The translations under genes were made by a program, and so were the position numbers. The notes under the pieces were generated by a model. That model searched no databases and had not been told where the DNA came from. It saw only the letters and a program-made list of their open reading frames with translations. This document shows, piece by piece, positions 50,240 to 56,788 of a stretch of DNA of 56,788 bases (positions are counted from its first letter, which is position 1; the number at the start of each line of letters is the position of its first letter). The stretch comes from a virus. The stretch is taken from positions 1 through 56,788 of the IMG/VR virus record IMGVR_UViG_3300042868_005444. One strand, 5' to 3'.

Positions 50240-52540
50240 TCATTCCCCCGGTGCGAACCACGCCATCCTTGGCCTGCCGGGCTGTCCCTCGTTCACATTC
50301 CGACACGCGATGCCCTTGTCCTGCACCAGAGTGTCCAAAACGTCCTGCCGCTTGCGGGGCTCGAGGTTGGCAAACGCCCGGACATTCTCGGACAGATCAC
50401 GGGCCGTGACACCACGCAAACCGGCCGCCTCGATCTTGGCGTACACCGCCTTGCAGGCTGCCTCAAACGGGCCGTCAGCGAGGGACTTGCGCAGCGCAGC
50501 CACAGCGCGGCCCGAGTAGAAGGTCGCGTAGTCTATGGCCCACTGCAGGCTCGTGGCGCTGATCTGCTCCTCACGCCGCGATCTGGCAACGATCAGGGCC
50601 AAGCGCTGGGCGATCTCCTTTGTCCGGCCGAACATGGCCTCAAGGCCATACCGCTCGTGCTCATCCATCTTGCGCAGGAGATCGATATCGCAGGCGCGCA
50701 GAAGCTCATGGCACTCTGGCGCAAAGGGCAGCATGGTCGGGGCTGGAGCGATGTCGAACGTCTCGCCCGGGCCGAAGTTGCCATCGGATGCTGTGGCACA
50801 CTCTTGGGCCCACTCACAGAGCCGCTCGCCGGGATCGATGCTGCGCACGATGCGGGACGGTTGGCGGCCGATGTAGCTCTCCACAATGATGAAGCGCCCC
50901 AAGAAGCCGTCAGTGACGTAGCGGCTGGACAGGTTGTCGTAGAGGGTGCTGGGCGTTGTCATGCTCATCAGGGTCAGGCTGGGGCAGCGCACCACCTTAT
51001 CAAGCTCCTTTGCCTGCTTTTCGGTGATGCCCATCTTGGAATAGCCCTGCGGGCGGAGAGTGCTTGTCTGGCGACCGAACACCTCCATCAGGATGGTCTG
51101 GGCGTCGGTCTTGTGGTGGTTGCCTGCAGCCTGCGCCGTTTGAAGGACGCGGCCAAGCTCATCGATGATGCTCAGGTGGGTTGGCTGCGAGACAAGAGCC
51201 GAAAAAACACCGCTGGCGCTGGTATAACCGCTTGGGCCGATCAGGTGTTCGAGGCTGGACGCCTCGAGGAGACGCTCGAGGACGGTCTTGGTGTGCTCCT
51301 TGCCTGCAGCGGACTTGCCCACGTTGACAAAATACAGCCCTGACATGTTTGACTGATCGGTCACCCACCGACGGCCCATCACGATGGAACCGAAGGCCAG
51401 AGCCGCCTGAACAGCGAACTGTGGCTGCTCCTTGGGGGCGGTGGTGTTGTAGTAATGGACAGCCTCTTGCAGGATGCCGGGAATGCCAAGCAGGTGCTCG
51501 GGGATGTCGGACAGGGGCCCCTCTGCCTCTTTGGGCTTGGCGAGAATTTGGGCGGCGACCTTCCGGCCGTGCTCGATTTTCTCAGGCTCATACTCGTGCA
51601 CCGGGTCAGACGACACGTTCAAGAAATTGGCGGCATCTTTCACAGCCTTAATCACATCGCCGCCATGCTCATAATAGGACCAAAGCTCAAAGGCATCGAA
51701 GGTGTGGGCGCTGTCGAACGGGTCGGATGCGTGGTGGCTGTAAGCCCGGCCGTCATCGAACAGGATCACACCGGCGAGGCCGCTCTTGCTGTTGGGGGAC
51801 AGGTAACGCTTGCGGGCCGTAGGCCGGTAACCGTAGCGCACCAGAAGCTCGTGCATGTCGTGGACATCGTTAAAAGCATCGATGACGCTGGTGCGTTCGC
51901 TGGGGGCGCGGGGCTTGCGCGGGGGCTGGAAATCCTTTGCCGGTGCCCATGGGCAAATCTGCTGGAGCTGGGTGCGGAAGCGATCCCACTCAGTCCAGAG
52001 CGTCAGGAGTGGCGCGGGTATCTCGGGCAGGCCATCAAACACGCTCGGGCCAGCCCAAGTGTACGGGTTGCCGGTGTCGGGGTGGATCGATGGGGGCAGG
52101 ACGTCCTGAACAGACCCGGCGCGAAGCTCAAAAACCACCTCGGTACGGCGGGGATCGTCCTTGGACGGCCAACTGATTTTATGTGTCTTTAGACCTTCTG
52201 GCGCGCGAAAAAGCACCTTGCCGCGATCCGGTCGACCGACGATCTTTGGGGCCGATGCGATGATCGCGTCATAGTCGATCCCGAGGGCCTCAAAGATCAG
52301 GCGCGTGTAGGCCACGTTGTCCACGTCAAGGGCGCAGGTGCCAGACGGCCCATGCAGCAGACCCATGTTGTGCGACGGGTTGGACGTAAAATATGCCTCG
52401 GCCTTGTCTGGGCTGGAGATCGCGCGCTCCGGCTGCTGCCATCCAAACGCTGTCGGGCCCTTTGTCCCGGCAGGCATGGCGACCAGATACCACCCAAGTT
52501 CTGACGTGTAGCGCCGAGCAAGGGATGCTGCATCACTCAT
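50240..52540 (-). CDS. Prim-pol / DUF3987 helicase-like replication protein
   Basis: It encodes 766 aa. Residues about 1-180 form a bifunctional primase-polymerase domain: 'LGWYLVAMPAGTKGPT', the metal site 'CALDVDN' (D72, D74), 'LRAGSVQDVLPPSIHPDTG'. The middle to C-terminal part carries a P-loop-like 'VNVGKSAAGKEHTKT', 'LSIIDELGRVL' and 'SRYVTDGFLGRF', as in DUF3987 helicase-like domains. It would start and unwind during DNA replication. It overlaps the HTH gene upstream by 8 bases, so the two are co-transcribed. Confidence 0.8.
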   Translation of the reverse strand: MSDAASLARRYTSELGWYLVAMPAGTKGPTAFGWQQPERAISSPDKAEAYFTSNPSHNMGLLHGPSGTCALDVDNVAYTRLIFEALGIDYDAIIASAPKIVGRPDRGKVLFRAPEGLKTHKISWPSKDDPRRTEVVFELRAGSVQDVLPPSIHPDTGNPYTWAGPSVFDGLPEIPAPLLTLWTEWDRFRTQLQQICPWAPAKDFQPPRKPRAPSERTSVIDAFNDVHDMHELLVRYGYRPTARKRYLSPNSKSGLAGVILFDDGRAYSHHASDPFDSAHTFDAFELWSYYEHGGDVIKAVKDAANFLNVSSDPVHEYEPEKIEHGRKVAAQILAKPKEAEGPLSDIPEHLLGIPGILQEAVHYYNTTAPKEQPQFAVQAALAFGSIVMGRRWVTDQSNMSGLYFVNVGKSAAGKEHTKTVLERLLEASSLEHLIGPSGYTSASGVFSALVSQPTHLSIIDELGRVLQTAQAAGNHHKTDAQTILMEVFGRQTSTLRPQGYSKMGITEKQAKELDKVVRCPSLTLMSMTTPSTLYDNLSSRYVTDGFLGRFIIVESYIGRQPSRIVRSIDPGERLCEWAQECATASDGNFGPGETFDIAPAPTMLPFAPECHELLRACDIDLLRKMDEHERYGLEAMFGRTKEIAQRLALIVARSRREEQISATSLQWAIDYATFYSGRAVAALRKSLADGPFEAACKAVYAKIEAAGLRGVTARDLSENVRAFANLEPRKRQDVLDTLVQDKGIACRNVNEGQPGRPRMAWFAPGE

Positions 52541-52709
52541 TGATGTCGCCCTTCAGGTAGTCTGACAGCTTGGTCAGGGTCGCCAGCGTCACGTTTTTGC
52601 CGCCGTCGGCGACATGCTTGACGGTCGGATAAGAAAGTCCGCACCTATCGGCTACAACAGCTAGACGTCTGTCCTTCAGCATCTCCTGTATCTTGTGTAG
52701 TTCCAGCAT
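52533..52709 (-). CDS. XRE-type HTH regulator 2
   Basis: It encodes 58 aa, from ATG 52709 with GAGG about 8 bases upstream. The HTH: KDRRLAVVADRCGLSYPTV, then KHVADGGKNVTLATLTKL, then SDYLKGDINE. It resembles regulator 1 at 4417-4632. Its stop lies 8 bases inside the primase gene, so repressor and replication gene are linked. A candidate operator set lies just upstream at 52744-52828. Confidence 0.75.
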   Translation of the reverse strand: MLELHKIQEMLKDRRLAVVADRCGLSYPTVKHVADGGKNVTLATLTKLSDYLKGDINE

Positions 52710-52743
52710 TTTTTGGCCTCTTTTTTAATATCGTGAAAAACAT

Positions 52744-52828
52744 CTTGCACATGCTGAAAGTTTCTGCAAGTGTGCTGGTGTTGGATGTGAAAAAGAGAGG
52801 ACTGGATGACCAACGTGCAAGCACTTGC
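52744..52828. promoter_or_regulatory. TGCAAG half-sites between divergent operons
   Basis: CTTGCA (52744-52749) and TGCAAG (52765-52770) form an inverted pair 15 bases apart in the 96-base divergent gap. Two more half-sites lie at the start of the plus gene: GCAAG-CA-CTTGC (52817-52828), a perfect palindrome. Likely operators for the adjacent XRE regulator; no footprint is known. Confidence 0.45.
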
Positions 52829-53183
52829 GCGTGACTGGCTCAATGCCAAGCGCGCAGAAAACGAGGCCAACGCGGCCCGCATCAAGATCGAGGATCAACT
52901 GGCAGAAGCGCTGGATGTTCCCGACGAAGGTGGCAAGACCCACAAGATCGAAGGCTTCAAGATCACGCTCACCCAGCCGGTGGCGCGCAAGCTTGATTAT
53001 ACGGTCTGGGAAACGGTGAAGCATCATGTCTCGGAAGACCTCGCCCCTATCAAGGTGAAGTTTGAGGCTGATGCGGCTGGCTGTAAGTGGCTGGCCGCCA
53101 ATGACGCAGCGACGTGGCGCAAGATCGCGCCCGCGTTTGAAACCAAGCCGGGCAAGATCGGCGTGAAAGTGGAGGAGGTGTGA
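52806..53183 (+). CDS. DUF7173-like phage protein
   Basis: It encodes 125 aa. Starts MTNVQALARDWLNAKRAENEANAARIKIEDQLAEALDVPDEGGKTHKI..., a helical N-terminus followed by a beta segment (GFKITLTQPVARKLDY) and a C-terminal 'FETKPGKIGVKVEEV'. This module is frequent upstream of Sak4-like ATPase genes. Likely helps recombination or replication; role not established. Confidence 0.6.
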   Translation: MTNVQALARDWLNAKRAENEANAARIKIEDQLAEALDVPDEGGKTHKIEGFKITLTQPVARKLDYTVWETVKHHVSEDLAPIKVKFEADAAGCKWLAANDAATWRKIAPAFETKPGKIGVKVEEV

Positions 53184-53380
53184 TGACTGACAATGAAGAA
53201 GTCCAATACCAACTGACGATCAGTCACTTGGGGACGTTCGACATCCCGATGTCGGCCGTCGAGAACGTGGACCTGACGAACACGGGAACGCAGGCCGCAA
53301 TTCTGGACTGCCTGACCCGGGACCAGATGGTTGGCGTCTTGGCTGCCCACAGTGGGGAGGTTGCTCAACATGGCAATTGA
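53183..53380 (+). CDS. Small hypothetical protein
   Basis: It encodes 65 aa from ATG 53183 (MTDNEEVQYQLTISHLG), with GGAGGAGG just upstream and a one-base overlap with the previous stop. Beta-rich start and helical end. It overlaps the ATPase gene by 11 bases. Confidence 0.55.
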   Translation: MTDNEEVQYQLTISHLGTFDIPMSAVENVDLTNTGTQAAILDCLTRDQMVGVLAAHSGEVAQHGN

Positions 53381-54125
53381 CCTGAAAGCCCTGTCGAAGC
53401 CGAAAGGCGACAGGCCGCTCATCATGACGTTCTTCGGAGAGGCTGGCACGGGTAAGACCACGCTCGCCGCGATGATGCCGAAACCGGTGTTCATTCGTAC
53501 CGAAGACGGCACCATGAGCTTGATGGGCAACGACGAAGTGTCGCTGTTCGATGTGGCGACCACCACCAAAGATGTTCTGGACCAGATCGAGGCCCTTGCC
53601 ACGCAGGAGCACGACTTCAAGACCGTGGTTCTGGACAGCATCACCCAGCTTGCGACGATGATCGAGGCCGAGATCGTCGCGGCAGACCCGAAGGCAAAGA
53701 GCATTAACCAAGCCGGTGGCGGCTACGGGGCGGGCTATGCTGCAGCCGCAGAAAAGCACCGTCAGGTCCGCGAGTGGATGGGTGCCCTCGCCTATGAAAA
53801 GGGCATGAACGTCGTTTTCATCGGCCATGCCGACACAGAGACGCTGGACCTGCCCGACATGGATGCCTACGCGCGGTACACCGTGCGGATGCACAAAAAG
53901 TCCATGCCTCACTACATCGACAACGTGGACATCGTCGGCTTCATCCGCCTGAAGACGTTCACGCGCGGCGATGGCGACAAGAAGCGCGCAATCAGCACGG
54001 GCGAGCGGGAAATCATCTGCCACCCGGTAGCCTCTAACGTCTCAAAGAACCGGCTCGGCATCAGCGCCGCACTGCCCTTCAGCTTTGAGACCGGAAACCC
54101 TTTCGAAAAATTTGCAGCGAAGTAA
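53370..54125 (+). CDS. Sak4-like RecA-fold ATPase
   Basis: It encodes 251 aa from ATG 53370; the frame from 53331 is a shadow. Walker A 'GEAGTGKTT' (residues 23-31), 'KTVVLDSITQL' as Walker B, and C-terminal 'ENPFEKFAAK'-like end (GNPFEKFAAK). This is the typical layout of phage Sak4 / AAA_24 proteins, which promote single-strand annealing or strand exchange together with an ssDNA-binding protein such as the DUF669 product downstream. Confidence 0.8.
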   Translation: MAIDLKALSKPKGDRPLIMTFFGEAGTGKTTLAAMMPKPVFIRTEDGTMSLMGNDEVSLFDVATTTKDVLDQIEALATQEHDFKTVVLDSITQLATMIEAEIVAADPKAKSINQAGGGYGAGYAAAAEKHRQVREWMGALAYEKGMNVVFIGHADTETLDLPDMDAYARYTVRMHKKSMPHYIDNVDIVGFIRLKTFTRGDGDKKRAISTGEREIICHPVASNVSKNRLGISAALPFSFETGNPFEKFAAK

Positions 54126-54137
54126 GGAGAGAAAACG

Positions 54138-54614
54138 ATGCAATTCAACGGCTTTGACGCCAATCAGGTTGACCCCAACGTCGCCTACGAACCCCTGCCC
54201 GCCGGATGGTACAAGGCGGTCATCACCACCTCAGAGGAAAAGCCCACCAAGGCTCAGACCGGCAGCTACCTTCAGCTGTCGCTCGAGGTGATCGAGGGCC
54301 CGATGCAGGGTCGCAAGCTGACCGACCGGTTGAACCTGAACAACCCGAACGCAACAGCGACCGAGATCGCGTATCGTACGCTGTCGGCAATCTGCCACGC
54401 GGTTGGCATCATGACCCCCCGCACCTCCAGCGACCTACACGACAAGCCGCTGATGGTGAAGGTCAAGGTAAAGCCTGCTGACGGTCAGTACAGCGCGTCC
54501 AACGAGGTCGCGGGCTATGAGGCTGTCGGCAAGACCACCACGCAGGAGACGGTGTCGGCCGGTGCCTCGAGTGGTGCCTCTGGCGGTGCCACCCCGCCGT
54601 GGAAGCGCAAGTAA
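54138..54614 (+). CDS. DUF669-type single-stranded DNA-binding protein
   Basis: It encodes 158 aa. 'FNGFDANQVDPNVAYEPLPAGWYKAVIT' and 'GSYLQLSLEVIEGPMQGRKLTDRLNLNN' are DUF669 hallmarks, and the Gly/Ser-rich tail ends in 'PPWKRK', a C-terminal tip seen in SSB-like proteins. It partners with Sak4-like ATPases in recombination. It starts 12 bases after the ATPase stop. Confidence 0.8.
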   Translation: MQFNGFDANQVDPNVAYEPLPAGWYKAVITTSEEKPTKAQTGSYLQLSLEVIEGPMQGRKLTDRLNLNNPNATATEIAYRTLSAICHAVGIMTPRTSSDLHDKPLMVKVKVKPADGQYSASNEVAGYEAVGKTTTQETVSAGASSGASGGATPPWKRK

Positions 54615-54628
54615 CGTCAATCAAGACC

Positions 54629-54650
54629 TAAGCCCCTGCGGGGGCTTAGT
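54629..54650 (+). terminator. Hairpin after the SSB gene
   Basis: CTAAGCCCC (54629-54637) / GGGGCTTAG (54642-54650) with a TGCG loop: a 9-bp perfect stem 14 bases after the stop. There is no U-tract, so it may attenuate or protect the mRNA end. Confidence 0.55.
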
Positions 54651-54671
54651 GCTGGATAGATGGAGGCGCAA

Positions 54672-54866
54672 ATGACGATAGGCGAATTGAAGAGGATTAT
54701 TGATGCAGTGCATGAGCTGCACGGCTCGGAGGCGAGGGCGGTTTTCGTATATCAGCGAGCGTCTGGACGCACAGGGATCGGCGACATCACGTCGTACCGT
54801 GTTGCCCTTGAGGCGCAGTCTGTTCACTTCAATGTGGATTACCCGCGCGGGGAGTTGGAGCAATGA
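54672..54866 (+). CDS. Small hypothetical protein
   Basis: It encodes 64 aa from ATG 54672 (MTIGELKRIIDAVHELHG), with GGAGG about 7 bases upstream. It reads as alpha/beta (ARAVFVYQRASGRTG, HFNVDYPRGELEQ). It overlaps the HNH gene as ATGA. No family recognised. Confidence 0.55.
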   Translation: MTIGELKRIIDAVHELHGSEARAVFVYQRASGRTGIGDITSYRVALEAQSVHFNVDYPRGELEQ

Positions 54867-55180
54867 ACCTTGAAGGAAAAGTGAAGCACTTCAAGCCATA
54901 CAAGCTCCCACAGTATTACGACAAGCTGTCGTTTTCTGAGCGACACGCTGTTAGATCGCAATATGAAGCGCTGCAGTCCGGCCTATGCTATCACTGTGGT
55001 GGAAGTCTTGAATGTGATCCTCCAGAAAAAGTGCTGGAAAAGCCGATCAATACAAAACTTTTTCCAGCGTCCTTTAATTATAAAGGCGTTCACCTTCATC
55101 ACAGCCACCAAACTGGCCTGACGATTGGCGCAGTGCATGGATATTGCAACGCCGTTCTTTGGCAGTACCACGGGGAATGA
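54863..55180 (+). CDS. HNH / endonuclease VII-like nuclease
   Basis: It encodes 105 aa. 'LCYHCGG' gives one zinc knuckle; 'VHLHHSHQTGLTIGAVHGYCNAVLWQ' fits the HNH/Endo VII core (H-H...TG...CN). The spacing CxxC ... HHxHxTG ... CN is the Endo VII-type pattern. Such enzymes cut branched or double-stranded DNA in phage replication and packaging. The second Cys of the last pair is missing, so zinc binding may be altered. Confidence 0.65.
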   Translation: MNLEGKVKHFKPYKLPQYYDKLSFSERHAVRSQYEALQSGLCYHCGGSLECDPPEKVLEKPINTKLFPASFNYKGVHLHHSHQTGLTIGAVHGYCNAVLWQYHGE

Positions 55181-55181
55181 C

Positions 55182-56135
55182 ATGAACCTTGAACAACACA
55201 TCACACCGGCCACGGTGAAGGCGATCTACGAGCACTATGTCGCTCAGCGCAAGGGCAGCCATCGGCCGCACCTCGGCGGGTCCCAGATCGGGAACGAGTG
55301 CGAACGGGCGCTGTGGTATCAGTTCCGCTGGGCTTGGTCGCCAGAGTTTGAGGGCCGCCAGCTTCGCCTGTTCGAGACCGGCGACCGTGAGGAAGAGCGG
55401 ATCGTGGCCAACCTGCGCGCTGTTGGCGTGACCGTATGGGACCGCGACCCCGAGACCGGAAAGCAAATCCGCTTCACGGCCTGCGATGGGCACTTCGCCC
55501 TGTCTTTGGACGGCGTCGGTGAGGGCTTCACTGAGAGCGGCAAGCCGCACACGCTCGAGTTCAAGACCATGAACGAGAAAAATTTTGCCGAGACCAAGGC
55601 CAAGGGCGTGAAAGAGACAAAGCCTGTCTACTGGGCGCAGTGTCAGATCGGCATGCACTTGGCAGAGATCGACCGCTGCGCGTTCTTCGCCGTGAACAAG
55701 AACACCGACGAAATCTACATGGAGCGGATCAAGTACGACGCAGCCGAGGCCCTGAAGCTCATGGCCAAGGCGGAGAGGATTGTGCATGCCGCCACGCCGC
55801 CTTCCCGGTTGTCGGATGAGCCATCGTTCTTCAAGTGCCGCTTCTGCCCATACAAGCCCGTCTGTCACGGCTGCAAGATACCAGAGGTCAGCTGCCGCAC
55901 CTGTGCACACGCCACCCCAGAGCGGGGCGGAGACGGGGCTTGGAGCTGCGCCAAGGGGCGAGACATGAAGCCGGGCTGTGAAGCTCATCTGTTTATCCCG
56001 CACATCATGCCGCCGGACCTCGAGGTCAGCGACACCGGCGAGGATTGGGTGGAGTACACCGACAAGGACACGGGAGAGGTCGTGAGGAACGAGAGCAACA
56101 GCGCTGCGCTATACGCCGGGAGGATGCAGGCATGA
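55182..56135 (+). CDS. Cas4-like PD-(D/E)XK exonuclease with Fe-S cluster cysteines
   Basis: It encodes 317 aa from ATG 55182. The core has D110 in 'LSLDGV' and 'LEFK' (E126, K128), i.e. the PD-(D/E)XK active site, and a following 'YWAQCQIGMHL' helix. The cysteines C40 (GNECERALWYQ) and C219/C222/C228 (CRFCPYKPVC) match the four-Cys Fe-S cluster of Cas4/AddB-like nucleases. A second Cys-rich tail (SCRTCAHA, WSCAKG, PGCEAH) is extra. It probably makes single-stranded ends for the Sak4/DUF669 pair. Confidence 0.8.
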   Translation: MNLEQHITPATVKAIYEHYVAQRKGSHRPHLGGSQIGNECERALWYQFRWAWSPEFEGRQLRLFETGDREEERIVANLRAVGVTVWDRDPETGKQIRFTACDGHFALSLDGVGEGFTESGKPHTLEFKTMNEKNFAETKAKGVKETKPVYWAQCQIGMHLAEIDRCAFFAVNKNTDEIYMERIKYDAAEALKLMAKAERIVHAATPPSRLSDEPSFFKCRFCPYKPVCHGCKIPEVSCRTCAHATPERGGDGAWSCAKGRDMKPGCEAHLFIPHIMPPDLEVSDTGEDWVEYTDKDTGEVVRNESNSAALYAGRMQA

Positions 56136-56788
56136 AGCTGAGAAAATATCAGGCGGATGCCATAGATGCCCTCTATCAGTACTGGGCCGATGGCCGGGGG
56201 GACAATCCCCTGATCGTCGCCCCGACCGGCGCAGGCAAGTCTGCCATCCTTGCCAAGCTGGTCGAGGATGCCATGGAGTACACCGGGACGCGCGTGATGA
56301 TCTTGACGCACGTCAAAGAGCTTCTCGAGCAGAATGCCAAGACCTTGCTCAAGATCGCCCCGCAGTCTGACATCGGGTTCTACTCCGCGAGTATTGGTCA
56401 GAAGCGTCTGGACAAGCCCATCACATTTGCCGGTATCCAGTCCGTCTATCAAGAGGCACCAAACATGGTGCCGCCGCCGGACTTGGTGCTCGTCGATGAG
56501 GCGCACCTGATCCCAAAGAACAGCGAGACGCGCTATGGTCGGTTCATAAAAGAGCTGAAACAGTGCAACCCGATGGTGAAGATCGTGGGGCTGACAGCGA
56601 CACCGTACCGGCTCGACAGCGGCTTTCTGCACAAGGGCAATGATGCGATATTTGACGGCATCGCGTATGACATCCCGGTCGGGATGCTGATGGATGAGGG
56701 ATACCTGTCCACCGTCATCTCAAAGGGCAGCCTCAACAAGATCGACCTGACCAACGTCAAGATGCGTGGCGGTGAATTCAATGAGACC
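56132..56788 (+). CDS. SF2 DEAD/DEAH helicase (3' end outside window)
   Basis: N-terminal 219 residues. Q-motif-like start (LRKYQADAIDALY), Walker A 'APTGAGKSA', motif II 'VLVDEAH', motif III 'LTATPYRLD'. This is the first RecA-like domain of an SF2 helicase, probably in phage DNA replication or repair. ATG 56132 overlaps the previous stop as ATGA. The C-terminal domain lies beyond the window. Confidence 0.85.
   Translation, partial: MKLRKYQADAIDALYQYWADGRGDNPLIVAPTGAGKSAILAKLVEDAMEYTGTRVMILTHVKELLEQNAKTLLKIAPQSDIGFYSASIGQKRLDKPITFAGIQSVYQEAPNMVPPPDLVLVDEAHLIPKNSETRYGRFIKELKQCNPMVKIVGLTATPYRLDSGFLHKGNDAIFDGIAYDIPVGMLMDEGYLSTVISKGSLNKIDLTNVKMRGGEFNET

Noticed and set aside
1-56788. tRNA or rRNA genes
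   Set aside because: No cloverleaf-like or rRNA segments were noticed by eye; a tRNAscan run would be needed to be sure.
1-56788. Direct terminal repeat linking the window ends
   Set aside because: The first and last tens of bases do not match; the window cuts through genes at both ends.

Overview
This window is one contiguous piece of a tailed double-stranded DNA phage genome, GC-rich (roughly 60% by eye), with no cellular housekeeping genes, tRNA, integrase or transposase that I can see. The head and portal genes (Sf6-like small terminase, large terminase, P22-type portal, scaffold, GroES-like co-chaperonin, HK97-fold-type capsid protein) and the short-tail genes (P22 gp10-like stabilisation protein, two gp4-like adaptors, no tape measure, no sheath) point to a podovirus. 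The host is probably an alphaproteobacterium, perhaps Rhodobacterales. That rests only on base composition and the general look of the small proteins, so it is an inference. The last gene runs off the right edge and the first one off the left edge, so the genome is not complete here.

Layout. (1) 1-5312, plus strand: a tightly packed early cassette of about 19 mostly tiny genes linked by ATGA or TGATG overlaps: a SprT-like metalloprotease, an Nmad5-like protein, a Lar-like zinc protein, two tandem paralogues, and an XRE-type regulator at 4417. (2) 5309-49447, minus strand: the late region, read right to left: an HTH-like gene, small and large terminase, a small accessory block (Acb2/Tad1-hairpin-like protein, dCTP deaminase-like enzyme), portal, three large 'polyvalent'-type proteins (984, 590 and 903 aa), a basic GG-motif protein, co-chaperonin, scaffold, decoration and capsid proteins, adaptors, tail fibres, a lysis and membrane cassette with a Tad2-like (DUF2829) anti-Thoeris candidate, tail hub, GNAT, a 1274-aa protein with two S74 chaperone/protease modules plus a lytic transglycosylase, and more fibre genes. 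(3) 49448-49943: a 0.5-kb divergent non-coding region with G-tracts, repeated TGTCC boxes and a promoter overlapped by a dyad. (4) 49944-56788: replication and recombination genes. A prim-pol/helicase-like protein and a 58-aa XRE regulator lie on the minus strand. A divergent plus-strand operon carries a Sak4-type ATPase, a DUF669 single-strand-binding protein, an HNH endonuclease, a Cas4-like PD-(D/E)XK nuclease and an SF2 helicase.

How the parts fit. The 52710-52805 intergenic region, with its TGCAAG half-sites, probably acts as a switch between the HTH-primase pair and the recombination operon. The late strand has a terminator-promoter junction just before the decoration and capsid genes (31730-31801) and hairpins after the capsid gene, which would let capsid transcript levels be set separately.

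Most interesting content: the probable virion-borne polyvalent proteins (M15 peptidase plus two ADP-ribosyltransferase-like domains in one chain, and an inorganic-pyrophosphatase-like domain in another); short linear motifs (GG-x-V/I, and an ALxLTRRYT-like C-terminal helix) shared by otherwise unrelated large proteins, which could be virion-loading tags; and two candidate cyclic-nucleotide sponges against host immunity (Tad2-like and Acb2/Tad1-like).
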